The position numbers and the translations under genes were made by a program. A stretch of DNA of 64,000 bases from Nocardiopsis gilva YIM 90087. Its GTDB lineage: Bacteria > Actinomycetota > Actinomycetes > Streptosporangiales > Streptosporangiaceae. The stretch is from contig NZ_CP022753.1 in assembly GCF_002263495.1 (NCBI RefSeq), forward strand, positions 2,356,001-2,420,000, given 5' to 3'. This document shows positions 25,085 to 33,700 of the stretch, piece after piece. Every line of letters begins with the position of its first letter. Position 1 is the stretch's first letter. Under the pieces are notes generated by a model. That model made no database searches, was not told the origin of the DNA, and was given only the letters and a program-made list of their open reading frames with translations.

Positions 25085-25291
25085 TCAGCCGGCGATCTCG
25101 TACCCGGCCTCGTCGATGGCGGCCGCCAGCTGCTCGTCGGTCAGCGGCGCCTCGCTCTCGATGGAGACGCGTCCGCTCTCCAGGTCCACGCCCACGGAGG
25201 TCACGCCGGGGAGGGCGCCGAGCTCCTCCTTGACGGCCTTCTCGCAGTGCCCGCACGTCATGCCGCTGACGGTGATGGTGGTGGTGGCCAT
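25085..25291 (-). CDS. copZ: Copper chaperone, heavy-metal-associated domain (CopZ-like)
   Basis: A 68-aa single HMA domain: MATTTITVSGMTCGHCEKAV has the Cu(I)-binding MxCxxC loop (Cys13 and Cys16), and the C-terminus ends DEAGYEIAG, as in CopZ. Such proteins carry Cu(I) in the cytosol to P-type ATPases and to the CsoR regulator. It lies 51 bases downstream of csoR in the same direction, so csoR-copZ form an operon under the operator at 25670-25686. No CopA ATPase follows within the window. Confidence 0.9.
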   Translation of the reverse strand: MATTTITVSGMTCGHCEKAVKEELGALPGVTSVGVDLESGRVSIESEAPLTDEQLAAAIDEAGYEIAG

Positions 25292-25342
25292 GGAAAGATC
25301 CTCGATTCTCGGTCGGTGGACGGGGTGCCCGATGGCACGCGG

Positions 25343-25630
25343 TCAGGAGCGGACGAGACGCGCGACGGCGTCGGAAGCCTCGCGCACCTTGATCTCCGCC
25401 TCCTCGCCACCGTTCGCCACCGCGTGGGCGACGCAGTGCTTCAGGTGCTCGTCCAGCATGGACAGGGCGAACGAACGCAGCGCCTTGTTCACCGCGGAGG
25501 TCTGGGTGAGGATGTCGATGCAGTAGGCATCGTCCTCGACCATACGCTGGAGACCCCGGACCTGGCCCTCGATGCGGCGCAGCCGATTGAGATGGCTCTG
25601 CTTGTTGTCGTGATAGCCGTAGGTCGCCAT
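25343..25630 (-). CDS. csoR: Copper-sensing repressor CsoR
   Basis: A 95-aa four-helix-bundle-type regulator (CsoR/RcnR family). The Cu(I) ligand triad Cys37 (DAYCIDIL), His62 and Cys66 (EHLKHCV) is complete, which marks the copper-sensing branch rather than the formaldehyde (FrmR) or nickel branch. LRRIEGQVRGLQRMVEDDAY is the family signature. It represses copper genes and is released when Cu(I) binds. I start at ATG 25630 with GGGGGAG 8 bases upstream. The longer frame upstream has no such site. The operator-promoter at 25665-25693 suggests autoregulation together with copZ. Confidence 0.92.
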   Translation of the reverse strand: MATYGYHDNKQSHLNRLRRIEGQVRGLQRMVEDDAYCIDILTQTSAVNKALRSFALSMLDEHLKHCVAHAVANGGEEAEIKVREASDAVARLVRS

Positions 25631-25664
25631 GGCGGTGCTCCCCCGATCTTGCTCTTCGTCGGTC

Positions 25665-25693
25665 ATCATATACCCCCTCAAGGTATTTTTGGC
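25665..25693 (-). promoter_or_regulatory. csoR-copZ promoter with CsoR-type operator in the spacer
   Basis: ATACCCCCTCAAGGTAT (25670-25686) has the form of a CsoR site: an ATACC/GGTAT palindrome with a C-rich centre. On the minus strand TATGAT (25670 to 25665) is a good -10 box, and the operator fills the space up to the weak -35 region near 25688-25693. Bound CsoR would block RNA polymerase directly. Positions are exact; the promoter call is inference. Confidence 0.7.
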
Positions 25694-25937
25694 CGCTGCT
25701 GTTCCCGCTGTGCGCCCCAGCGGGACCCCGGACCCGTCTCGAGGCCGGAGTCCGAGGGGAGCCCGCGTCGGCATACTCCCAGAAGTATCGGTGTTTTTCC
25801 GGATCTCTCGGGTGGAATCGGGGTGCTCGCAGCGCGCTCCGACCGCGCGCCACTGAGTCGCTCCCGCCGCCCGGCCAGCTCTGAGCTGCGAGGACACGCA
25901 GAACCGGCACTTGCCGCAGGGGTGGGACTAGCCGACC

Positions 25938-26201
25938 ATGGAACGCATGAACGATGCCAATGGTCGGGAGAGTGAGATCCTGAGTCGGATCGACGCCCTG
26001 GTCACCGAGGAGCGCGATCTCCGCGAGCAGAACGAGCACCGGCTGACGTCCCAGGAGCGCAGCCGGATGCGCGAACTCGAAGAGTCGCTCGACCAGTGCT
26101 GGGACCTGCTGCGGCGACGCCGAGCACTGCAGCAGTACGGCCAGGACCCCGACGCGGCCCAGCCCCGCTCGGCCGACGAGGTCCGGCGGTACCGCCAGTA
26201 G
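25938..26201 (+). CDS. DUF2630 family protein
   Basis: An 87-aa, highly charged, all-helical protein. SEILSRIDALVTEERDLREQ and RMRELEESLDQCWDLLRRRRALQ are the signature of DUF2630, small proteins found widely in actinobacteria; their function is not known to me. It lacks a signal or membrane segment. Start is uncertain: ATG at 25938 or 25947, both with poor ribosome sites. It sits between the copper operon, which is divergent, and a DUF4126 membrane gene that follows in the same direction after about 130 bases. Confidence 0.8.
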   Translation: MERMNDANGRESEILSRIDALVTEERDLREQNEHRLTSQERSRMRELEESLDQCWDLLRRRRALQQYGQDPDAAQPRSADEVRRYRQ

Positions 26202-26329
26202 CCGACCCGTAGCCGACCGCCCTTCCCACCCCGCCGCGGGGGCACGCTCCGGAACCAGCGGCCGGTCCGGAGCGTCTCTCCTCGTGTGCCCCTGGCACGC
26301 GAGGGCGGAGACGAGCGGGAAGAGAGCAC

Positions 26330-26962
26330 ATGCTGGAGTTGCTGACCGGAACCGGTCTGGCGTCGGCGGCCGGATTGAACGCCTACATACCGCTGCTGGC
26401 GGTCGGGCTCATCGCCCGCTACACCGACCTCCTCACCCTCGGCCCCGGCTGGCAGTGGCTCGAACACCCGGCGGTCCTCATCCTGGTCGGCGTCCTGCTG
26501 GTCCTCGAGCTCGTCGCCGACAAGATCCCCGCGGTCGACAGCATCAACGACGTCGTGCAGACGTTCGTCCGCCCGACATCGGGCGGGCTGACGTTCGGCG
26601 CGGGCGCCGCCGCGGTCGACACCACCGACCTGGCGTCCGCGGGCACCGGCGACGGCTCCTGGTGGCCGATCGTCACCGGCATCGTCATCGCGCTGGTCTT
26701 CCACGGCCTCAAGGCGCTGGCCCGGCCGGTGCTCAACACCGTCACCTTCGGCGCGGGCGGCCCGGTCGTCAGCACCATCGAGGACATCTGCAGCGCCGTG
26801 ATGTCGATCCTGGCCATCCTCGTGCCGATCCTCATCCTGGTGGTGCTGCCGCTGGCGGTCGCGGGCGGTGTGCTCCTGTGGCGCCGACGCCGCCGCAGGG
26901 CGGCCGAAGCGAAAGCTGGGCTCTCAGCGGACGCGGACACCGATCCGACCGGCGGGGCGTGA
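26330..26962 (+). CDS. DUF4126 family integral membrane protein
   Basis: A 210-aa membrane protein with four to five hydrophobic segments: residues 1-28 (LLTGTGLASAAGLNAYIPLL), about 45-65 (PAVLILVGVLLVLELVADKI), 110-130 and 150-185 (ILAILVPILILVVLPLAVAG), ending in an Arg-rich cytosolic tail. ASAAGLNAYIPLLAVGLIAR and LVADKIPAVDSINDVVQTFVRP are conserved in DUF4126. The motif of helix plus acidic-lysine 'DKIP' recurs in the family. Function is unknown; a transport or lipid-associated role is possible. GAGAG precedes the ATG. Confidence 0.8.
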   Translation: MLELLTGTGLASAAGLNAYIPLLAVGLIARYTDLLTLGPGWQWLEHPAVLILVGVLLVLELVADKIPAVDSINDVVQTFVRPTSGGLTFGAGAAAVDTTDLASAGTGDGSWWPIVTGIVIALVFHGLKALARPVLNTVTFGAGGPVVSTIEDICSAVMSILAILVPILILVVLPLAVAGGVLLWRRRRRRAAEAKAGLSADADTDPTGGA

Positions 26963-27030
26963 CGCAGGGACGGTGCCACCCCGCGCGCAGCGGGCGCACA
27001 CGCGCACCGGGCGGCGCCAGGTGACGGCAG

Positions 27031-27069
27031 GCGGCGGGCCCGGGGAAGTTCCCTCCCCGGGCCCGCCGC
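27031..27069. terminator. Bidirectional terminator between convergent genes
   Basis: A perfect 16-bp stem (27031-27046 and 27054-27069) with a 7-base loop lies between the DUF4126 gene and the S15 peptidase gene, which converge here. The stem is entirely G/C apart from one end pair. Confidence 0.85.
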
Positions 27070-27084
27070 TGGTCGTGGGTGCGG

Positions 27085-29079
27085 TCAGCGCGGATAGCCG
27101 CCGCGTCCCTCGGAGACGGGGAGCGTGACCGTCGACGCCTTCGTGTCCAGGGTGACCTCGGTCCCGGCCGGGTAGCGCAGCGAGTAGTCGTGGTCGGTCG
27201 AGATCACCACGACACCGATCCGGTGCCCGGCCTTGAACACGTAGTCCTGGGCCTGCATCTCCCACGAGTACCGGTACATCGTGCCGCTGACGACCGGCCG
27301 CTGCCGCTCGGCGGAGAGGCGGTTGCGGGCGTCCAGGATGCCGCGCGTGACGATCTTGTAGTCGCTGGTCTCGGTCTTGTGGCGGCTCCGGTAGGTGCAC
27401 CCGGGGTCCTCCGGGATGCCCTCGCCGTAGCAGACCCGCGCGTCGCGGTCGTAGCGAACCGCGCCGGTCGCCCGGGTGTCGGTGCCGTAGTCGACCAGCA
27501 GCGCGGTCAGGAACGGGGAAGCGCCGTCCATCGCGGCCCGAACCGAGACCTTCGGGAAGCCGTTGACCCGGACATCCTCGTCGAGCTCGTCGGAGACGTA
27601 GACGAGCGCGTTCTTTCCCGCGGCCCCGGGGTCGGTGGCCAGCGTGTCGGCGGTGACGGTCCGCCCGGCGTCGGTGAACGACTCCTCCTGGCCCCGACCC
27701 AGCTCAGGTGTGCGGTCCAGGGTGCCGGTCGCGTCCTCCGCCCCCTCGGCGGCGTTCATGTGCAGCCGCAGCGGAGCGGTTCCGGCGGTCGGCCAGTCGT
27801 CCTGCGTGGACCAGCTGAGATCGGCGTTCTCGACGTCGACCGCGGGCTCGTCCATGATGCCGTTGTCCAGGTCGTAGAGCCAGTAGTCGAACCAGCGGTG
27901 CAGCTGGTCCAGCCACTCCTCCATGCGCAGGTTCATCGGGTTGATGTGGCCGCCCTGGTACAACCACATCTTGCTCGGCACGCCGTGCTCGCCGAGCTCC
28001 CGCCACATCCGCAGGGCCTGGTCGGTCTTGACGTTCCAGTCGTTGAGGCCGTGCGCCAGGAACACGCTCGCGGAGATGTCCCCGACGTCGTTGCGGTAGT
28101 TCCGCTCGTCCCAGAACGCGTTGTAGTCCCCGCTGCGGCGGTCCTGGCCCTCGGTGATCGCGTCCATGACCGAGCCGCAGATCTCGCGGTCCTCGCGGGT
28201 GTAGACGAGCTTGGCCAGGACGTCGGTGTCCTCACCCTGGTAGCCGCCGGGCGCGACGACGCCGCCGTTCTCCCGGTAGTACTCGTACCAGGAGGAGATG
28301 GCGCCCTGCGGGACGATCGTCTTCAGCCCCTCCACTCCGGTCGTGGCGGCGGCCACGGGCAGGGTCCCGTTGTAGGAGATGCCGGTCATGGCCACGTTGC
28401 CGCTGGACCAGTCGGTGGCGGTGACCTCGTTGCCCTCGGCGTCGCGGCCGGTGGCGCGGCCGTTGAGCCAGTCGACGGCGGCCTTGATCCCCAGTGTCTC
28501 GTTGTGCGCGCCCGAGGTGGGGCAGCCGGTGGAGCCTCCGGTGCCCAGGCTGTCCAGCTGGGCGACGGCGTAGCCGCGCGGCAGGAAGTAGTTGTCGTAG
28601 TAGTTCGACATGCTGGCGGCGGGTCCCGCGGCCGCGGATCTTCGCAGTTCCTCGGGGTCGGCCGGGGCGTCCGTGTCCGCCAGCCCGCCCGGCCGGGAAC
28701 CGCCCCGGGTGCGCGGGACGGTCCCGGCGTCCTCGTCGTCGAGGTCGACGTCGTACATCTCGGCGTCGTTGAGGTCGGACCAGTAGGGGCTGGGTTCGAT
28801 GATCGTGGGCACCCGCAGCCCGCCGTCGGACTCCTTGGGGCGCATGATGCGCATCCGGACGGTGTCGGGGGTGCCGTCGCCGTCGCTGTCCGCCTCGGTC
28901 TCGATGTCGACCTCGTGGTAGACGGCGTCGGCGTAGTCGAAGACCGGCTGGGTGCGGCCGTCCTCGATCAGCGGGGCGGGGGTGTCGGCCAGGCCCGGTG
29001 CGGCCAGGAGGCCCGCGACGACCGCTGTGGTGGTGACCACGGAGCCGACGCGGGCGGTGCTGCGGTGGGGGTGTCGCAT
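27085..29079 (-). CDS. Secreted Xaa-Pro dipeptidyl-peptidase-like S15 hydrolase
   Basis: A 664-aa alpha/beta-hydrolase of peptidase family S15. It starts with a signal peptide (RHPHRSTARVGSVVTTTAVV, cleavage near LADTPAP), so it is exported. Catalytic residues: Ser in MTGISYNGTLPVAA (GxSYxG), Asp in LNDWNVKTDQ, His in YQGGHINPMN. The C-terminal jelly-roll domain (VSVRAAMDGASPFLTALLVD onward) completes the CocE/PepX fold. Such enzymes release Xaa-Pro dipeptides from extracellular peptides or hydrolyse esters. Starting at ATG 29079 fits GAGGAA and the signal peptide; the longer frame adds a Pro-rich piece without a ribosome site. It is monocistronic. Confidence 0.88.
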   Translation of the reverse strand: MRHPHRSTARVGSVVTTTAVVAGLLAAPGLADTPAPLIEDGRTQPVFDYADAVYHEVDIETEADSDGDGTPDTVRMRIMRPKESDGGLRVPTIIEPSPYWSDLNDAEMYDVDLDDEDAGTVPRTRGGSRPGGLADTDAPADPEELRRSAAAGPAASMSNYYDNYFLPRGYAVAQLDSLGTGGSTGCPTSGAHNETLGIKAAVDWLNGRATGRDAEGNEVTATDWSSGNVAMTGISYNGTLPVAAATTGVEGLKTIVPQGAISSWYEYYRENGGVVAPGGYQGEDTDVLAKLVYTREDREICGSVMDAITEGQDRRSGDYNAFWDERNYRNDVGDISASVFLAHGLNDWNVKTDQALRMWRELGEHGVPSKMWLYQGGHINPMNLRMEEWLDQLHRWFDYWLYDLDNGIMDEPAVDVENADLSWSTQDDWPTAGTAPLRLHMNAAEGAEDATGTLDRTPELGRGQEESFTDAGRTVTADTLATDPGAAGKNALVYVSDELDEDVRVNGFPKVSVRAAMDGASPFLTALLVDYGTDTRATGAVRYDRDARVCYGEGIPEDPGCTYRSRHKTETSDYKIVTRGILDARNRLSAERQRPVVSGTMYRYSWEMQAQDYVFKAGHRIGVVVISTDHDYSLRYPAGTEVTLDTKASTVTLPVSEGRGGYPR

Positions 29080-29241
29080 GCGCTGTTCCTCGCTTGGAGA
29101 GGGGAGCGGGGGTGGCGTCATCCCACCGGACTTCGGTCACCGGCCGACAACCCTGGGGTCTCCATTACGTCTCTAGACAGCGGAATGCAGGCAGAGAGAC
29201 CCGCGGATCATGTAGGCGCCGGAAACGCCTAAAGTGCAGGG

Positions 29242-29916
29242 GTGGCTCACAACGCATTCGAACAGATGACCGGGATCAAGCACATCGTCTGGGACTGGAA
29301 CGGGACGCTCCTCGACGACAACCACGCCAACCTCGCGGCCCTCAACGAGGTCTGCGTCGCGTTCGGGCGGCCCCAGGTCGACCTGGACTACTGGCGCTCG
29401 GTGTTCCGGCGGCCCCTGCTGGAGTGCTACGAGGAGCTGCTGGAGCGCCCCTTCGTCGACGGGGAGTGGGAGCGGGTCAACAAGATCTACGACCGCCATT
29501 ACCTGGCCGCGGTGCCCGACTGCGGGCTGGCCCAGGGCGTGCCCGACGTGCTGCACCAGTGGGCCGCGGCCGGGGGCACCCAGTCGGTGCTGTCGATGGC
29601 CTCGGACCGGCATGTCAACGAGCTGATCGTCGAACGCGGCCTGCGCCCCCACTTCACCCGCGTCGACGGGCGCCGGTTCGGCACGGTGAACGACTCCAAG
29701 ACCGACCACCTCGCCGCCCACATGGAGGAGCTGGGCGCCGACCCGGCGAGCGTGGTGCTCATCGGCGACATCGACGACGACGCCCGCGCGGCCCGCGAGG
29801 CGGGCGCCAACGCCATCCTCGTCGCCAGCGGGCTGATGAACCGCGAGCGGTTGCAGACCACCGGCCACCCCGTCGTGTCCACCGCGGTCGAGGCCGTCGG
29901 ACTGCTGGGCGTCTGA
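29242..29916 (+). CDS. HAD-superfamily hydrolase with DxN variant motif
   Basis: A 224-aa phosphatase of the haloacid-dehalogenase superfamily. Motif I is VWDWNGTLLDD: nucleophile Asp18, but Asn20 stands where the general acid/base Asp usually is. Other motifs: LSMASDRH (Ser/Thr), KTDHL (Lys), and LIGDIDDDARAAREAGANAI (acidic pair binding Mg2+). It resembles phosphoglycolate phosphatase-like proteins with WDWNGT, so the variant may be a subfamily trait. Substrate unknown. The GTG at 29242 follows GCAGGGG. The repeat copy at 29915 overlaps its stop codon, and a bidirectional terminator follows. Confidence 0.8.
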   Translation: MAHNAFEQMTGIKHIVWDWNGTLLDDNHANLAALNEVCVAFGRPQVDLDYWRSVFRRPLLECYEELLERPFVDGEWERVNKIYDRHYLAAVPDCGLAQGVPDVLHQWAAAGGTQSVLSMASDRHVNELIVERGLRPHFTRVDGRRFGTVNDSKTDHLAAHMEELGADPASVVLIGDIDDDARAAREAGANAILVASGLMNRERLQTTGHPVVSTAVEAVGLLGV

Positions 29917-29940
29917 CCCCACTATCTCCGAGATCAACGG
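29915..29940. repeat. Palindromic repeat family, single arm
   Basis: This 26-base segment matches the right arm of the repeat at 13751-13776 at 25 of 26 positions (only AATA to ACTA) and shares the outer part of the 6003-6028 arm. The partner arm is missing. Its first two bases are within the stop codon of the HAD gene, so the element reached right to the coding end. Confidence 0.8.
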
Positions 29941-29956
29941 AGGGGCGAGACGCATT

Positions 29957-29988
29957 AGGGGCGGTACCGCCGTGGCGGTACCGCCCCT
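29957..29988. terminator. Terminator between the HAD gene and sodA
   Basis: AGGGGCGGTACCGCC and its complement form a 15-bp stem around a very short loop, followed by TGCGCGTTTTT (T run to 29999) on the plus strand. It serves the HAD gene, and with the complementary purine-rich flank the converging sodA gene too. Confidence 0.85.
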
Positions 29989-30012
29989 TGCGCGTTTTTC
30001 CGTACTGACCTG

Positions 30013-30627
30013 CTAGGCCAGCTGCACCTTGCGGGCCTCTTCGAAGCGACGCTGCACGTCCGCCCAGTTGACGACGTTCCAGAACGCCTTGACGTAGTCC
30101 GCCTTGACGTTCTTGTACTGCAGGTAGAAGGCGTGCTCCCACATGTCGAGCAGGAGCAGCGGGTAGGACCCGGCGGCGAGGTTGCCCTGGTGGTCGTAGA
30201 GCTGCTCGATGATCAGCTTCTGGCCGAGGATGTCCCAGGCCAGAATCGCCCAGCCGGAGCCCTGGATGCCGGTGGCCACGGCGCTGAAGTGCGCGCGGAA
30301 GGCGTCGAACGAGCCGAACTGGTCGTCGATCGCGGCGCCCAGCTCGCCCTCGGGCTTGTCACCGCCGTCCGGCGACAGGTTCGGCCAGAACACCGAGTGG
30401 TTGACGTGCCCGGCGAGGTTGAAGGCCAGGTTCTTCTCGAGCATGTTGACCGTGCCGAAGTCGCCCTTCTCACGGGCCTCGGCCAGCTTCTCCAGCGCGG
30501 TGTTGGCGCCCCCGACGTACGCCGCGTGGTGCTTGTCGTGGTGAAGCTCCATGATCTGACCGGAGATCCACGGCTCCAGAGCCGCGTAGTCGTACGGAAG
30601 CTCCGGAAGCGAATATGGCGCGGACAT
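30013..30627 (-). CDS. sodA: Fe/Mn superoxide dismutase
   Basis: A 204-aa superoxide dismutase. Metal ligands are His29 ([13 protein letters not shown]), His in [12 protein letters not shown], Asp and His in [17 protein letters not shown]. The protein removes superoxide in the cytosol. Choice between iron and manganese cannot be made from sequence alone; the family is Mn-like in actinomycetes. GGGAAGG lies 7 bases before the ATG. The gene lies directly downstream of jetC on the same strand with a 164-base gap that holds no other gene; that is the position where jetD would be expected in a type III Wadjet operon. Confidence 0.93.
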   Translation of the reverse strand: MSAPYSLPELPYDYAALEPWISGQIMELHHDKHHAAYVGGANTALEKLAEAREKGDFGTVNMLEKNLAFNLAGHVNHSVFWPNLSPDGGDKPEGELGAAIDDQFGSFDAFRAHFSAVATGIQGSGWAILAWDILGQKLIIEQLYDHQGNLAAGSYPLLLLDMWEHAFYLQYKNVKADYVKAFWNVVNWADVQRRFEEARKVQLA

Positions 30628-30791
30628 GTGCGCACCTTCCCAAGACGATTTTTCTAGGCTTGATGGGCGAAGACTCTCGCCCCTGAAAAGCTATCAGTCC
30701 AGGGCCCGGTCATCCTGTGTCGCCCTTGCGACAACCGGAACCGGGAATAAACCCGCCACCCGGCCACGCACCGGACCGAACCGGCGGGGGG

Positions 30792-33700
30792 TCACGCCGC
30801 ACGCTCGAATCCGCTGCCGTTCCACGTGGTGCGGGCGCACGCCACGCCCCAGGCGCCCTTGCGCTTGAGGATGTCGTAGATGTGCATCCGGTCGATCTTC
30901 GGCGACACGCCGTACCCCGACGGCCACGTGATCGCCCAGTCCATGTCGAGGTCGACCAGCAGCTCCAGCAGCCGGGCGATCGTGGGGTCGTCCAGCCGCT
31001 CGAACGCCTCGTCGAGCAGCACCATCCGCAGCGGACCCTCCAGCTCCGTCTCCAACGCGTCGTAGAACGCCGCACTCGCGGCGAACAGCGTCACATACGA
31101 CACCAGGCGCGTCTCTCCCGAGGACAGCTGGCGAACGCGGCGGTCGCGCGGGTTGCCGTCCGGACCCGTGTCGTGGATCCGCACCCGGTAGGTGTACCAC
31201 TGCCGGTAGTCCAGCGCACCGGCCAGCACCTCGGTGTAGCCACTGCTGCGCCCCGCGTCGCGGGTGGCGCGGATGCGGTCCATCAGCGCCCGGCGCAGCC
31301 GGTCGTTCTCCTCGGCGGTGCGCCGCGCCACCGACTTCTTCGCCAGGGCGAACGCCGAGCGCTCGGCGGGGTCCAGGTGCGGCGCCGGCTCCCAGGACAG
31401 CTCCACCCGCACGCCCTGGCTGGAGTGGGCGCCCTCCAGCACGGTGTTCATCCGCCGGGTGAGCGACTCGGCCGACCCGATCTGGCGGTGCAGCTCCTCG
31501 GCGATGTCGCCGAGCAGGTACTCCTCGAAGATGCGCTCCTCGCTGTCGGTCAGGTTCTCCTCGGCCTGGGCGAGGCGCGCGGCGGTGAGCCGGGCCGTGG
31601 CCGCCACCGGAGCGGTTCCCGACTCGTCGCTGACCGCGACCGTGAGGATGCCGTGGTCCCGGTCGGCCTGCACGTCGTGCGTTCCGGCGAGGGCGGACTG
31701 GAGCTGTTGGATGCGGGAGATCAGGGTGCGCTCCAGCGCCGCCGGGTCGCCCGGGGCGTCGTCCGCCGCCTCCAGCGCCTCGGTGAGGGCCGCGCGCAGC
31801 TCCGGGCGCTCGAACGGCGGCTCGACCGCGCCGGTCGCCGCCTCCCATACGCCCGCGACGTCGGCGGCGTCGGTCAGCGCGTCCTCGGCATCGGCGACCT
31901 TGCCCTCGGCCTCGTCGACCTCCCGCTCGGTGGCCTCGACCCGCGCCTCGGCATCGGCCAGCGCCTTGATCCGGCCCTCCACCTCCGACTGCGCCTTGGG
32001 CGCCTGGGACCGCAGCCGCTGCCGCTCCTCGCCCAGCCGCCGCACGTCCTCGCTCACCTGCTCGGCGTCACGCCCCAGGCTGGAACGGAGCGTCGCCAGA
32101 ACGGCGTGCGCCTCGGCGTAGGCGCGGTGCGTCTCGGCGGCGTCGGACTCGGCCTTCTCCCGCGCCCGAACGGTCCGCTTGTGGTCGGCCTGGGCCGCCG
32201 CCACCGACCGCAGCGCCTCGGGCAGGTCCCGGCGCAGCAGCCGGGCGATCTCCTCCAGGGCGGTGGTCGCGCGGCGGGCACGCTCGCACAGCTCCCGCAG
32301 TTCTTCCAGGCCGCTGCCGACGCCCAGCTCGCCGCAGGCGCGCTGGTGTTCGGCGCGCTCGGCGCCGAGCCGGGCGCGGGCCTGGGCGTGCTCGGCCTCG
32401 GCCTGCTCGGCGTCGGACGCGGCGCGGCGGGCGGCCGAGCGACGGGACTGCGTCTCGATGTGGGCGCGCAGCACCTCGGCGATGTCCGGGAAGGAGTCCA
32501 GGCAGCCGTGCCAGGCCTGTTCGAGCTGTTGGGCGCCGCTCAGCGAGTCGCGCAGCTCAGCGACCCGCTCTTCCAGCCGGGCCAGCTCGGCCTCCAGCTC
32601 CTCCACGCGCTTGCGGCGGGCCTGCTCGCGGGCTCCGGCACCGATGTGCTCGGCCGCGGCCTTGGTGTGCCGCCCGCGCAGGACCCCCGACCGCCAGTGG
32701 CCGTCCGTGCCGACGCTCAGCGGGGCGCCCGCCGGGCCGGTCGCGGCGGGCGCGTCCAGTAGGGGCACCGAGCACAGCAGCGCGGCGACCACGTCCCGCG
32801 ACACGGTGCTCTCCGCATCGGTGCCGACGGCCGGGCACAGCACGTCGGCCAGCGACGGCCCGTCGACGGGGGCGCCGGGCTCCGCCCAGGTGTCGTGCTC
32901 CCCGTTGTCAGGCAGCGGGCCGCCGTCCCGGGTGACCCATGCGTTGAGCAGGCCGGAGGCGTGCAGGGACGCCTCCAGGGCGGCGCGCTCGGCGTCGGGG
33001 ACCCCGGAACGGAAGTCGACCACCCGGTAGAAGGGAGCCCCCGCGCTCGGATCGCGCTCGGCCGTGGTCAGGGCGGGGTCGGCAAGTTCGACCTCGGCGG
33101 CCTCGCGCAGCCCGGCCAGGTCGGACCGCAGCCGGGTGCGCTCCGCGTCGGCCTCGGCGAGACGCTGCTCGGCCATGACGGCGGCGTGCTGTACGGCGCG
33201 AACGCGCGGCTGGAGCGCCGCCCGGACCTCGCGGTGGGCGTCGCGGAACGCGTCGGGGTCGGTGGCCACCTCGTCGGCCTCGGGGACGGGAGGCAGCTCT
33301 CCGGTGGCGGGGCGGTCGCCGGGCGGCAGCGCCTCGTCGTGCCAGCGCTCCACGGCGTGCGCCCACTGCCCGGCGAGCGCGAGCAGCCGTTCCTCGCTCT
33401 CCCGCGCCCGGCGCCCGGCCTCGGCGGCGTCCTCCGCGCTGCGCGCGGCGCCCTCGGCCAGCCGCGACAGGCGGGTCTCCTCCTCGACCAGCCGCTCGGC
33501 CTGGGACCGGAGGCCGCCCAGCAGCGGGGCGCGTTCGGCCGCCGCGTCGGCGGCCGTCGCGACGCTCTCGGCGGCCTGGGCGGCGCCGCTCTCCAGCGCC
33601 TCGACGTCGATGGTGGGAGCGGCGGCCCGGTACAGCTCTTCGGGCCGGGCGTCCGGCTCCGGGGAGAGGAGCACCCTACGGGCCTCCTCGTCGCGCTCCA

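Noticed and set aside
30628-30791. Search for a jetD fragment between sodA and jetC
   Set aside because: None of the frames in this gap shows TOPRIM or DUF2399 residues; the gap is plain non-coding sequence.
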